Assembly (NCBI RefSeq): GCF_027667425.1
Contig: NZ_JAQEGR010000010.1
Coordinates: 62,001-126,000 of the forward strand
Reading direction: 5' to 3'
DNA length: 64,000 nucleotides
Source: Fusicatenibacter saccharivorans
GTDB taxonomy: Bacteria; Bacillota; Clostridia; Lachnospirales; Lachnospiraceae
The notes beneath the pieces were generated by a model. The model had not been told where the DNA came from. It saw only the letters and a list, made by a program, of their open reading frames with translations, and did no database searches. Position numbers and translations under genes: made by a program. Positions 50,756-59,400 of the stretch are shown in pieces (position 1 is the stretch's first letter; every line of letters begins with the position of its first letter).

Positions 50756-51295
50756 ATGAACAAAGAAAACAGAAAAGCTGCCAGGGAACGGCGTGCCAAA
50801 GAGCGGGAGCACGAAGCGAAAGTAGCGCATTACAAAAAGATCTGGAGCTGGGCCGGACCAGCTCTGATTGTCGTTGTGATCGTCGGCCTTATTATTGCCA
50901 GCGTACTCGATTCCAAACGACTCTCTGTCAAAAGTGCCTCGGAGGATACCTCCACAGCCTCATCGGCCGCATCCGCCTCATCAGCCTCCACTTCGGCTTC
51001 TGCCTCTTTGCAGACCGACACTTCCCTCACCATTGAGGACGGTGATACCGTCAATATCGACTATGTCGGCTCCATTGACGGCGTGGAATTTGAAGGTGGA
51101 AACACAAAAGGAAACGGCGCTGATCTTGTGATCGGCTCCCACACTTACATCGATGACTTTGAAGAACAGCTCATCGGCCATCACCCGGGCGACAGCGTAG
51201 ATGTAACCGTCACTTTCCCGGAAGACTATGGAAAAGACGAACTCAATGGAAAGGAAGCTCTTTTCAAAGTTACCATCAACGGCATTTATAAATAG
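50756..51295 (+). CDS. Membrane-anchored FKBP-type peptidyl-prolyl isomerase
   Basis: The 179-residue protein has a charged cytoplasmic N-terminus (NKENRKAARERRAKEREHEA), one membrane segment (about 35-52, GPALIVVVIVGLIIASVL), a Ser/Ala-rich linker (about 60-85), and an extracytoplasmic FKBP domain: GDTVNIDYVGSIDGVEFEGG, FEEQLIGHHPGDSV and the closing FKVTINGI. The domain is the short trigger-factor-like form. It probably assists folding of exported proteins. AAAGGAGATCCTTTTT fixes the ATG at 50756; the open frame extends upstream without support. Confidence 0.85.
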   Translation: MNKENRKAARERRAKEREHEAKVAHYKKIWSWAGPALIVVVIVGLIIASVLDSKRLSVKSASEDTSTASSAASASSASTSASASLQTDTSLTIEDGDTVNIDYVGSIDGVEFEGGNTKGNGADLVIGSHTYIDDFEEQLIGHHPGDSVDVTVTFPEDYGKDELNGKEALFKVTINGIYK

Positions 51296-51302
51296 AACAA
51301 CC

Positions 51303-51349
51303 AAAAAGACATCCCCCGCAGATTTTCCGTCTGCGCCGGATGTCTTTTT
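51303..51349. terminator. Bidirectional terminator between FKBP gene and bceB
   Basis: AAAAAGACATCC (51303-51314) and GGATGTCTTTTT (51338-51349) with an inner GCAGA/TCTGC stem; A- and T-runs flank both sides, so both converging genes are served. Confidence 0.9.
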
Positions 51350-51413
51350 CTTATTATTTTTTTGTTAAGTTTTTTTCAAAGGCGCTTCGATGTATTAAAA
51401 AAAGTACATCTTC

Positions 51414-53414
51414 TTATTCCACAATTTTGTAATACGCCCGCGCCGTCAGCACATAGACGATCAGGTAAACCACGGCAAACGCCGCAATCGTAATCGCTGT
51501 TGCAGCCAGGAACAGATTGCTGTCCGGGAAATTCAGCATTGCCATGATACGCCTGGTCAATGGAAACGCTACCATTGTATGCACCACGGCCACCGCGAGC
51601 GGCATGAAAAAGACCGTTACCACCTGTGACTGAATCGTCTGACGGATTTCTTTGCGGCTCATGCCGACCTTCTGCATAATCTGGAACCGTTTTCGGTCAT
51701 CGAAGCCTTCTGAAACCTGCTTATAATAGATAATCATAACGGCACCCATCAAAAACAGCGCACCGACGAAAACACCTAAAAACAGAAGTGAACCATACAG
51801 ACTGTAAACCGTATTGCGCTCTTTTTCGCGCACTTCCACCCATCCGTTAAAAGATGACTCCGTCAGTATCGTCTCAATCTCATCTCCAACAGTGATCTGT
51901 TCGCCAGCATCCCCGATAAGATCCAGAGCATATTCCCAACTGTATCCTTCTGGCTCCTTTCCCTGCACAGCTGCATACGCTTCCTTTGCTTCCTTGTTCC
52001 GCGTCACCACCGTCATTGTCTCATACACCTGCGTCTTCTCATCCAGAATGTACGATTTCTTATCGGTATTCCATTTTTTTACTTCATACGTCTGATTTCC
52101 CAGTTCAATCGTGTCATATCCATAATTTTTCTGTTTTTCCTGAAAAACCAGAGCCTGCCCTGGTTCCAGCTCTACCTGTTCGCCGGTTACCTGATTGTAC
52201 TCCGACTCTTCCATGATTTTTATCAGTGTGCTCGCCGCAGCATCATCTGACTGTGTTTTTTCTACTTTGTTTCTATCTACAACAGCAAGCATAACATAGT
52301 ATCTCTGATCACTTTCATACTTTTTTCTGAGCTGCTTTTCTTCCAGATGCTGATCAATCCCAGTTTTCACTTCCTCTATCATCTTCTGACTGACCGGTTC
52401 CACCGTCTTCATAATGCCGCTCACGCCAGTATTTGCTTCGATCGAAATCTGATGTGGAAACCGCGTATAGGTAACCTCCTCAATCCCCGTCCACAAACAT
52501 GTGCTGATGGAGATAACCAGAAGCACACCCGTTGACAGAATACAGATATTCGCAAGACCGACCGCATTTTGCTTCATGCGGTACAGCATGCCCGAAATGC
52601 TTGTAAAATGGCGTGTCTGGTAATAGTAATTCTTGTTTTTCTTCAGAATTTTCAAAAATGCAATACTTCCAGCAGAAAACAGGCAGTACGTTCCCACCAT
52701 AACCAAGGCGATTGCATTAAAAAACTTATCAAGTGCGTCCATCGAGGATTGGCTGGTCAGAGCCAGATAATAGCCAACACCAAGAAGCATGAATCCAAGA
52801 ACCGCCGTCAAAAGCTTCGTTTTCGGTTCCCGCTCACCCTGCGCGCCGCCGTGCAGCAGTTCGACCGGCTGTGAGACGTGGATCTGGCGAAGGCTTAAGA
52901 GAAAATTGATCACAAAAGTCAGGCCGAACAGCAGCATCGTACTTCCCACGGCTTTTGCACTGAACGCAAAACCAATTGTTCCGTTCAGTCCGGTCAGCTT
53001 CATCAGCACCAGAAACAGCAGGCGGTACAGCAACACACCGAGCAGAATACCGATTCCAAGCGATGCCGCCCACAGATACAGACTCTCAAAAAAGAGGATC
53101 TTCGCCAGATGCTTTTTCTCCATGCCGAGAATCTGGAACAGACCGAACTCTTTTTTTCTTCTTTTTGCCAGAAAACTGTTGCTGTAGATCAGAAAAATCA
53201 CCGCGAACAGGCCAATGATATAGGTTCCCATCCCCATCACTGTCAGGATCGTATCTTTTCCGATCATGGGTTCAAAGCCACTTCCCTGCGCCAGTGTATC
53301 CATGATAAAAAACATCACCACCGTGCCGATGCATGACAGCAGATACGGAAGAATATTCTGACGGTTTTTGCTCAAATTTGTTTTTGCCAGTCTGGCATAC
53401 AGCAGATTATTCAT
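51414..53414 (-). CDS. bceB: BceB-type ABC transporter permease (antimicrobial peptide detoxification)
   Basis: The 666-residue permease has the Bce layout: ten membrane segments with a large extracellular domain between TM7 and TM8 (about residues 305-505). TM1 begins LPYLLSCIGTVVMFFIMDTL and the FtsX repeat KRRKKEFGLFQILGMEKKHL follows. It works with BceA to remove peptide antibiotics from their lipid targets and signals to BceS. The ATG at 53414 overlaps the bceA stop by 8 bases; the open frame extends to 53435. Confidence 0.92.
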   Translation of the reverse strand: MNNLLYARLAKTNLSKNRQNILPYLLSCIGTVVMFFIMDTLAQGSGFEPMIGKDTILTVMGMGTYIIGLFAVIFLIYSNSFLAKRRKKEFGLFQILGMEKKHLAKILFFESLYLWAASLGIGILLGVLLYRLLFLVLMKLTGLNGTIGFAFSAKAVGSTMLLFGLTFVINFLLSLRQIHVSQPVELLHGGAQGEREPKTKLLTAVLGFMLLGVGYYLALTSQSSMDALDKFFNAIALVMVGTYCLFSAGSIAFLKILKKNKNYYYQTRHFTSISGMLYRMKQNAVGLANICILSTGVLLVISISTCLWTGIEEVTYTRFPHQISIEANTGVSGIMKTVEPVSQKMIEEVKTGIDQHLEEKQLRKKYESDQRYYVMLAVVDRNKVEKTQSDDAAASTLIKIMEESEYNQVTGEQVELEPGQALVFQEKQKNYGYDTIELGNQTYEVKKWNTDKKSYILDEKTQVYETMTVVTRNKEAKEAYAAVQGKEPEGYSWEYALDLIGDAGEQITVGDEIETILTESSFNGWVEVREKERNTVYSLYGSLLFLGVFVGALFLMGAVMIIYYKQVSEGFDDRKRFQIMQKVGMSRKEIRQTIQSQVVTVFFMPLAVAVVHTMVAFPLTRRIMAMLNFPDSNLFLAATAITIAAFAVVYLIVYVLTARAYYKIVE

Positions 53415-54174
53415 CCCGTTCACCACCCGTCGCAAGAATTGTCAGCGTATCGGAGATCTTCTGATACATTTCATCGCGCCCTAAAGAACCGCGATACAGC
53501 TGGTGGAAGACCTCGCCATCCTTGATGAACAGCACACGCTTCGCCGAGCAGGCCGCCTTCACACTGTGCGTTACCATAACAATCGTCTGGCCCTCCTCGT
53601 TGATCTCCCCGAACAGTTTCATGAGGCCATCCGCTGCATGGGAATCGAGCGCGCCGGAAGGCTCATCCGCAAGAACCAGCTCCGGATTGGTAATCAGCGC
53701 ACGCGCAACGGCTGCACGCTGCTTCTGTCCGCCGGACACCTCATATGGGTATTTATTGAGGATCTGGGTGATGCCGAGTTTTTTCGCAATCGGCTCTGCC
53801 CGAAGACTCATCTCCTCGTATTTTTTTCCTTCCAGCACGAGCGGCAGATAAATGTTGTCACGCAGGGAAAAGGTATCGAGCAGGTTGAAGTCCTGGAACA
53901 CGAAACCTAAGTTTTCGCGGCGGAATCCGGCAATCTCCTTCTCTTTTAATTCGCCGAGATTTTTTCCATTTAACCGCACCTGTCCGCCGGTTGGCTTGTC
54001 GAGTGCCGCGAGCAGGTTCAGAAGCGTCGTTTTTCCGCTTCCCGATTCGCCCATGATTGCAACAAATTCGCCCCGTTCCACTGTAAAATTAACGTCTTTC
54101 AACGCTTCCACCCGGTTGCTGCCAAGGCGCGTGGTATATGTTTTTTTCAGATGTTCTACTTCCAGAATTGCCAT
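53407..54174 (-). CDS. bceA: BceA-type ABC transporter ATP-binding protein
   Basis: The 255-residue ATPase shows Walker A GESGSGKTT, signature VSGGQKQRAAVARA, Walker B LVLADEPSGALDS and a C-terminal extension after the H-loop (THSVKAA). AGAAAGGAAAATGTGAC precedes the ATG. The promoter region carries a BceR-type operator. Confidence 0.94.
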   Translation of the reverse strand: MAILEVEHLKKTYTTRLGSNRVEALKDVNFTVERGEFVAIMGESGSGKTTLLNLLAALDKPTGGQVRLNGKNLGELKEKEIAGFRRENLGFVFQDFNLLDTFSLRDNIYLPLVLEGKKYEEMSLRAEPIAKKLGITQILNKYPYEVSGGQKQRAAVARALITNPELVLADEPSGALDSHAADGLMKLFGEINEEGQTIVMVTHSVKAACSAKRVLFIKDGEVFHQLYRGSLGRDEMYQKISDTLTILATGGERDE

Positions 54175-54222
54175 GTCACATTTTCCTTTCTGTCTGAACT
54201 GTTTTTTTAATTGACAAGGCTT

Positions 54223-54228
54223 ATTATA
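54223..54228 (-). promoter_or_regulatory. bceAB -10 element
   Basis: TATAAT on the minus strand, 49 bases before the bceA start; no good -35 is present, as expected for an activator-dependent promoter. Confidence 0.65.
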
Positions 54229-54281
54229 CCCGTCCGCGCTCTCTTCTGCCTTAGGATCATCTTACAAAAAGACCGGCAACC

Positions 54282-54295
54282 TTACATTTCTGTAA
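54282..54295. promoter_or_regulatory. BceR binding site TTACA-N4-TGTAA
   Basis: TTACATTTCTGTAA is a perfect inverted repeat, extended by C/G to CTTACA...TGTAAG. It matches the TNACA-N4-TGTAA consensus known for BceR-like regulators and stands about 54 bases upstream of the bceAB -10. A further CTTACA half-site is at 54261-54266. Confidence 0.82.
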
Positions 54296-54320
54296 GATTC
54301 CCGGCGAAGCTCTCTATGTA

Positions 54321-55340
54321 CTACAGGGATACGGTATCCAGCCCAAGATACACCTTTGTTCCCGCTCCCATCTCCGACTCGATGCGGATGGTATGCGAAA
54401 GTTTCTCCATGATCTGGCGGCACAGATACAGTCCGATGCCCGTTGACCGCTTGTCTGCGCGGCCGTTGCAGCCCGTGTAGCCTTTTTCGAAAATCCGCGG
54501 CAGATCCTCCGGCGCAATGCCGATGCCGGTGTCCTCAATCACCAGCGTTTTTGGTGCATCCGGTAACAGATAGATGTGAATGCTGCCACTTTTCGTGTAT
54601 TTCAGCGCATTTGACAGAATCTGCTCCAGCACAAAAACGAGCCATTTTTCATCTGTCAGCACCTCGCAGTGCACCGGCTCGTAGGAAAGGATAATTTTCC
54701 GGCGGATAAAAAGCGGAGCATATTTCCGCACAGCCTGGCGGATCAGCGCATCCAAATCGCACCTTGCAAAGACAAGATCCGATGTCATTTTTTCCATGCG
54801 CAGGTACTGCAGCGCCATCTGCACATACTGCTCCGTCTGGAAAAGTTCGCTCTGCATTTCACGCGAAAGCGGCGTATCCTCCTCCTGCAGAAGCAGCCGC
54901 ATTGCCGCAATCGGCGTTTTGATCTGATGGGTCCACATCGTGTAATACTCCATCATATCGCGGTATTTCTGCTCCATCTTAATCTGTTCTTCCTGAAACT
55001 GCCGCTCGTAGGATGCGATGATCTGCTGGTAATCCCGCGCCAGAAGCCCGTCCGCCTCCGGAAGCGCTTCTGTTTTGCCCTGCGGTTCGGCGGCAAGGAG
55101 TGCTAAGACCAGATGATGTTTCCGGTACTTCCCATAATGAAAGCAAAAACCTGCGGCTCCGACAGCAGCCATCAGCACGATCATATAAACGGTGACATCC
55201 TGCGGCACATTGCGCAGAAAACAGAGGAGTGAAAATACTCCTATAAAAGCGGCAATCCGCACGGCCGATGCAAGATGCTCTTTCAAATACCAGTTAAGAA
55301 GCATAAACTCCTGCCGGATTCCCTCCTTCTGTTGTTCCAT
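54321..55340 (-). CDS. bceS: BceS-type sensor histidine kinase (intramembrane-sensing)
   Basis: The 339-residue kinase has two closely spaced membrane segments (about 27-45 and 50-68) with almost no extracellular loop, the hallmark of kinases that sense through a transporter. The DHp motif is WTHQIKTPIAAMRLLL, followed by N box (LEQILSNALKYTKSG), DTGIGIAPEDLPRIFEKGYT and GIGLYLC. It lies 24 bases after bceR. The transporter follows across a gap with the operator. Confidence 0.93.
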   Translation of the reverse strand: MEQQKEGIRQEFMLLNWYLKEHLASAVRIAAFIGVFSLLCFLRNVPQDVTVYMIVLMAAVGAAGFCFHYGKYRKHHLVLALLAAEPQGKTEALPEADGLLARDYQQIIASYERQFQEEQIKMEQKYRDMMEYYTMWTHQIKTPIAAMRLLLQEEDTPLSREMQSELFQTEQYVQMALQYLRMEKMTSDLVFARCDLDALIRQAVRKYAPLFIRRKIILSYEPVHCEVLTDEKWLVFVLEQILSNALKYTKSGSIHIYLLPDAPKTLVIEDTGIGIAPEDLPRIFEKGYTGCNGRADKRSTGIGLYLCRQIMEKLSHTIRIESEMGAGTKVYLGLDTVSL

Positions 55341-55364
55341 CCTTTTTCTCCTGTTCTGCTTCCG

Positions 55365-56036
55365 TCATGCGATCAGGTAGCCAACACCCTTTTTCGTCTG
55401 GATAAAGTCTGTAAGTCCTGCCTCCTCCAGTTTTTTCCGCAGGCGCGTGACGTTGACGGTCAGCGTGTTGTCATCTATAAAGCTGTCCGACTCCCACAGA
55501 TGCATCATCAGCATATCGCGGCTGACGGCTTTTCCTTTATTTTCGAGAAGGGACTGCAGAATGCGCCACTCATTTTTTGTCAGCTCAATCCGCTTTCCCC
55601 GGTAATTCAGCACACCACTTCCCGTATCGAGCATGGCACCACGGTGCTCGAGGAAATTCGTTTCTCCGGCAAATTCGTAGGTACGGCGGAGCATCGCCTG
55701 GACTTTGGCGGTCAGGACACTTAAATCAAACGGCTTCGCGATAAAGTCATCGCCACCCATATTAACGGCCATAATGATGTTCATGTTGTCCGATGCAGAA
55801 GAAAGAAAAATTACCGGCACTTTAGAGACTTTTCGAATCTCCTGGCACCAGTGAAATCCGTTAAAAAAGGGAAGATGAATGTCCATCAGCACTAATTGCG
55901 GATTTTTCACGGCAAATTCGGCGAGAACGCCGGAAAAATCCTGTACGCAGAACGCATCCATGCCCCAGGAAACCAGGCTCTGCTGCACGGCGCGGGCGAT
56001 GACTTCATCATCTTCTACAATCATAATTCGATACAT
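55365..56036 (-). CDS. bceR: BceR-type response regulator (OmpR family)
   Basis: The 223-residue regulator has a receiver domain with IVEDDEVIARAV, the phosphorylated aspartate in LVLMDIHLPFFNG (about D52) and FLSSASDN, then an OmpR winged helix (LTKNEWRILQSLLENKGKAV, NTLTVNVTRLRKKLEEAGL). It should bind the site at 54282-54295 and activate bceAB. Confidence 0.94.
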   Translation of the reverse strand: MYRIMIVEDDEVIARAVQQSLVSWGMDAFCVQDFSGVLAEFAVKNPQLVLMDIHLPFFNGFHWCQEIRKVSKVPVIFLSSASDNMNIIMAVNMGGDDFIAKPFDLSVLTAKVQAMLRRTYEFAGETNFLEHRGAMLDTGSGVLNYRGKRIELTKNEWRILQSLLENKGKAVSRDMLMMHLWESDSFIDDNTLTVNVTRLRKKLEEAGLTDFIQTKKGVGYLIA

Positions 56037-56116
56037 GGCTGTTCCTCTGTTGTCTCTAGCAAAGCGGATATTCGCAATCCGCTTCGCTACTTGCTTGATT
56101 CGGTTAAAAATATGGA

Positions 56117-56155
56117 CTCCGGGCGGGTGTTTTCAACGCACAGCCGCTCCCGGAG
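56117..56155 (-). terminator. Hairpin between the nitroreductase gene and bceR
   Basis: CTCCGGG (56117-56123) and CCCGGAG (56149-56155) with additional GCGG/CCGC pairing, followed on the minus strand by TCCATATTTTTAACC. Terminates the nitroreductase transcript. Confidence 0.65.
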
Positions 56156-56171
56156 CCGTTTTCGCAGATGA

Positions 56172-56693
56172 TTATACTCTTACAATATAATCTGATTTTC
56201 TTTCTTTTGCCTCTGGGTACTCACAGTCGCGATAGCCGAGGATGCAGTGGCCGATTCCAACATAATTTTCGGAAAGTCCCCACTCTTTTAAGAGGGCTTT
56301 TCCCTCCGGGCTCGCGAACTCTTCTTTTGCACGATGGATCCAGCAGGAATCCACACCAACGGCATGTGCTGCCAGCATCAGATTTCCCATGACAAGAGAG
56401 CCGTCCTCCACATAAGTTCCGCGCTCCGGGTCAGCAAGCACGATCAGAACGGTCGGTGCGCCGTAGAACGGATCGGATGTTGTACCCATAACAGCCGCAT
56501 TCATTCTCGAAAGCTTTGCAATCAGCTCCGGTTTCTGTACCACAACAATCACCGGCGACTGTTTTCCCATGCCGGTTGCCGCATACGTTCCGGCCTCCAG
56601 AATTGCATCGAGCTGCTCATCGGTAATCTGCTCCGCTTTGTATTTGCGGATGCTTCTTCTTGTTTTGATTGCATTTAATACTTCGTTGTTCAT
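56172..56693 (-). CDS. Nitroreductase-family flavoprotein
   Basis: The 173-residue protein has the FMN-binding start AIKTRRSIRKYKAEQITDEQ, AGTYAATGMGKQSP and the C-terminal GIGHCILGYRDCEYP. Such enzymes reduce nitro compounds, quinones or enones with NAD(P)H; the substrate is not evident. AGGAGGATTTTTACC precedes the ATG. Confidence 0.92.
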   Translation of the reverse strand: MNNEVLNAIKTRRSIRKYKAEQITDEQLDAILEAGTYAATGMGKQSPVIVVVQKPELIAKLSRMNAAVMGTTSDPFYGAPTVLIVLADPERGTYVEDGSLVMGNLMLAAHAVGVDSCWIHRAKEEFASPEGKALLKEWGLSENYVGIGHCILGYRDCEYPEAKERKSDYIVRV

Positions 56694-56771
56694 GGTAAAA
56701 ATCCTCCTGTTCTTTTATATATGTATTTTATCGCAAACGCCGCAGCTTTGTATACCGGACGCATTGCCTGC

Positions 56772-56996
56772 CTACATCTGTTTCCGCACAATCCGATACT
56801 CGTCGCCGAGCTGGTAGTACGGACAGTTGTAAAATTTATCCTGCAGAAAACGTGCCATCTCATCCTCATCGAGATCCACCTCGCAGGTGTAGCACTCATA
56901 ATCCTCATCATACACAAAATTACCGCACGACTCACAGCTTGTGGCCATCTGGCGGGAGTGCTTTTTCTTTTGTGCATGGGGTGTTGGTTCTATCAT
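56772..56996 (-). CDS. Small DUF6472-like Cys-rich protein
   Basis: The 74-residue protein has two CxxC/CxxxC-type pairs (CESCGNFVYDEDYECYTCEV), probably one zinc site, followed by LDEDEMARFLQDKFYNCPYY. GGGAGG nine bases upstream supports the ATG at 56996; the open frame continues into the methyltransferase gene without support. This family is common in Lachnospiraceae and of unknown function. It lies 67 bases after the methyltransferase gene on the same strand. Confidence 0.75.
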   Translation of the reverse strand: MIEPTPHAQKKKHSRQMATSCESCGNFVYDEDYECYTCEVDLDEDEMARFLQDKFYNCPYYQLGDEYRIVRKQM

Positions 56997-57063
56997 ATGG
57001 CAATTCCTCCCATTTCTTACACTTTGCTTTTCCGTTTCGGCGCTTCCGGCAGAGGAAGAATTT

Positions 57064-58266
57064 CTATTTTTCATCCACAACCTGGAAGCTATAAAACTTC
57101 AGGTAATAGGACTCATCCGCCGCCCACAGAATTGGGTGATCCGGGGCCTGAGTGCGGTATTCTACCTGACGAAGGCGTTTGTGGACGTTGTGAGCCGCCT
57201 GGTTGATGGTTTTCGTGAAGAGTTCGTAGTCCATAAAGTGGGAACACGAACAGGTGCACAGATAGCCGCCGTCTTTGACCAGTTTCATGCCGCGCAGATT
57301 GATTTCACGATATCCCTTGATTGCGTTTTTGATAGAGTTTCTTGATTTTGTGAAGGCCGGCGGGTCAAGGATAACGACGTCGAATTTTTCTCCCTCTTTT
57401 TCAAGACGCGGCAACAGTTCAAAGACATCCTCGCACACGAAAGATGCTACGTTTTCCAGACCATTTAAGGCTGCGTTTTTCCGTGCCTGCTCTACACCGA
57501 GCTCTGATGCATCAACGCCGATAACTTCCTTTGCTCCTGCATATGCCGCATTCAGTGCAAACGACCCGGTATGGGTAAAGCAGTCGAGCACTCTCGCGTC
57601 CTTGCAGAGCTTCTGCACAGCCAGACGGTTGTATTTCTGATCCAGGAAGAAACCAGTTTTCTGGCCGTCCTTGACATCGACGAGATAGTGGACACCATTC
57701 TCGATGATTTCCACGCTGGTGTCAAACGGCTCGGAGAGAAATCCTTTCACACGCTCCATGCCCTCCTGCTCACGCACTTTTGCATCGCTTCGCTCAAACA
57801 CGCCGCGGATCTTAACCCCGTCAGCTGCCAGAACCTCCTCCAACAGGCGGATGATCGTCATTTTCATTTTGTCGATACCAAGTGCCAGCGACTGAACGAC
57901 CAGCACATCGGAGAATTTATCCACTACGAGTCCCGGCAGGAAGTCCGCCTCGCCAAAGATCAGGCGGCAGCTTGATGTGTCTGTCACTTTTTTGCGGTAT
58001 TCCCAGGCATCCTGCACTCTTTTTCTCAAAAATGCTTCATCGATTTCCTGGTCGATATTTCTTGTCATCATACGGATGCGGATTTTGGAATGCTCGTTGA
58101 TGAAACCTCGTCCCATCGGGTATCCGTCGAAGTCACGCACCAGTACGATATCTCCGTTTTCATATGCTCCTAAAATCGAAGCGATCTCATTATCAAAAAT
58201 CCAGGCTCCGCCCTGCTTTAAGGCGCGGCCCTCTCCTTTTTTCAGTGTTACAACTGCGTTGCTCAA
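57064..58266 (-). CDS. rlmI: Class I SAM-dependent RNA methyltransferase (RlmI-like, PUA plus methylase)
   Basis: The 400-residue enzyme has an N-terminal PUA domain (about 1-80, WIFDNEIASILGAYENGDIV), a central EEHEE-like domain, and a Rossmann methylase with VLDCFTHTGSFALNAA and VILDPPAFTKSRNS. It resembles RlmI, which methylates C1962 of 23S rRNA. The start is TTG at 58266 with AGGAGG eight bases upstream. The PF-motif cysteine of m5C enzymes appears in CTCSCSHFMDYELF. Confidence 0.92.
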   Translation of the reverse strand: MSNAVVTLKKGEGRALKQGGAWIFDNEIASILGAYENGDIVLVRDFDGYPMGRGFINEHSKIRIRMMTRNIDQEIDEAFLRKRVQDAWEYRKKVTDTSSCRLIFGEADFLPGLVVDKFSDVLVVQSLALGIDKMKMTIIRLLEEVLAADGVKIRGVFERSDAKVREQEGMERVKGFLSEPFDTSVEIIENGVHYLVDVKDGQKTGFFLDQKYNRLAVQKLCKDARVLDCFTHTGSFALNAAYAGAKEVIGVDASELGVEQARKNAALNGLENVASFVCEDVFELLPRLEKEGEKFDVVILDPPAFTKSRNSIKNAIKGYREINLRGMKLVKDGGYLCTCSCSHFMDYELFTKTINQAAHNVHKRLRQVEYRTQAPDHPILWAADESYYLKFYSFQVVDEK

Positions 58267-58402
58267 AAGTTTTTCCTCCTTAAAACAATATAGTTAGTCA
58301 TATCTAATCATAGACAAATGTGTTTTGCTTGCATTCACAAAACCGCGCTTCCAGCGCTTTTTGCTGCTGCGTAGCTCCTTTTTGCACGAGTGAACTATAA
58401 CG

Positions 58403-59290
58403 TCAGATTCCTCTTCCATCAAACTCCGGAATGAAACTCTCCTCAGCCACCGGGCCTTCCTGTAAAAAGGCGTTGGTGACGCCGAGGGAAAACGTATAGT
58501 CCAGCAGACGCTCATACTCCCGCTTTGTCGTTTTCCGGTTCAGCGGACTTATGTTTTCCACCTGCGGAAGCGGCGTGTACTGGCTCATGAGGCTCAGCCA
58601 GACGGTATCGCCGTACGTCTCATAGACGTATTTTACCACAGCTTTTGCATTTTTTACAGCACCGGGCAGCAATAAATGGCGCACAATCACACCTTTTTTC
58701 ATCAGACCATTCTCATCGAATACAGCCCTGCCCGTCTGACGCACCATTTCCGCCAGCGCCCGTTTTGCTGTTTCCGGGTAATCTTCTGCCCGCGAGTACG
58801 CTTTTGCAAGCGAGGGAACCATATATTTAAAATCCGTCAGGTAAATATCGATCAGCCCATCAAGGGCCTGCAGGGCTTCCACGCTCTCATACCCACCGCA
58901 GTTATAGACAATCGGTACGGTAAGTCCCTTCTCTTTCGCCAGAAGAAGTGCTTCCCGGATCTGCAGCACGTAGTGGCTCGGCGTCACGAGATTGATGTTA
59001 TTCGCATTCTGTGCCTGCAGCTCCAGAAAAATATCCGAAAGCCGCCCGATCGAAATCACTTTTCCGCTCTCCATCTCCGCAATATGATGGTTCTGACAGT
59101 AAACACACCGCAGATTACACCCGGAAAAGAAAACCGTCCCTGACCCCGTCGTCCCGGAAATACACGGCTCCTCCCAGAAATGCAGCGCCGCCCGCGCCGC
59201 CGCAACCCCGGAGGGCGCCTTACAATATCCCGTCTTTCCATGCTCCCGGTCCGCTCCGCACTTCCGCGGACAGACCCGGCACCGGCTCAT
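58403..59290 (-). CDS. PflX-like radical SAM protein
   Basis: The 295-residue protein has an N-terminal Cys cluster (MSRCRVCPRKCGADREHGKT with a following YCKAP), then the radical SAM motif FFSGCNLRCVYCQNH. This N-terminal C-x2-C-x3-C pattern is typical of PflX (putative pyruvate-formate-lyase 1 activating enzyme) proteins, whose substrate is unknown. No glycyl-radical enzyme is encoded next to it. AGGAG directly abuts the ATG, with GGAA further upstream. A short hairpin GCGCT/AGCGC with a following GGTTTTG (about 58342-58360) lies after the stop. Confidence 0.88.
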   Translation of the reverse strand: MSRCRVCPRKCGADREHGKTGYCKAPSGVAAARAALHFWEEPCISGTTGSGTVFFSGCNLRCVYCQNHHIAEMESGKVISIGRLSDIFLELQAQNANNINLVTPSHYVLQIREALLLAKEKGLTVPIVYNCGGYESVEALQALDGLIDIYLTDFKYMVPSLAKAYSRAEDYPETAKRALAEMVRQTGRAVFDENGLMKKGVIVRHLLLPGAVKNAKAVVKYVYETYGDTVWLSLMSQYTPLPQVENISPLNRKTTKREYERLLDYTFSLGVTNAFLQEGPVAEESFIPEFDGRGI

Positions 59291-59335
59291 CTCCTATTCC
59301 AAATCCTGCATCGTATTTCTCCCTTTTCTCTTTAG

Positions 59336-59380
59336 AAAAAAGCCGTGTCTCCGGAAAATAGTTCTTCCACAGACACAGCT
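59336..59380 (-). terminator. map terminator
   Basis: On the minus strand AGCTGTGTCT and AGACACGGCT form a stem followed by TTTTTTCT, 20 bases after the map stop. Confidence 0.85.
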
Positions 59381-59400
59381 TTCATATTTCTATGCGTCAA

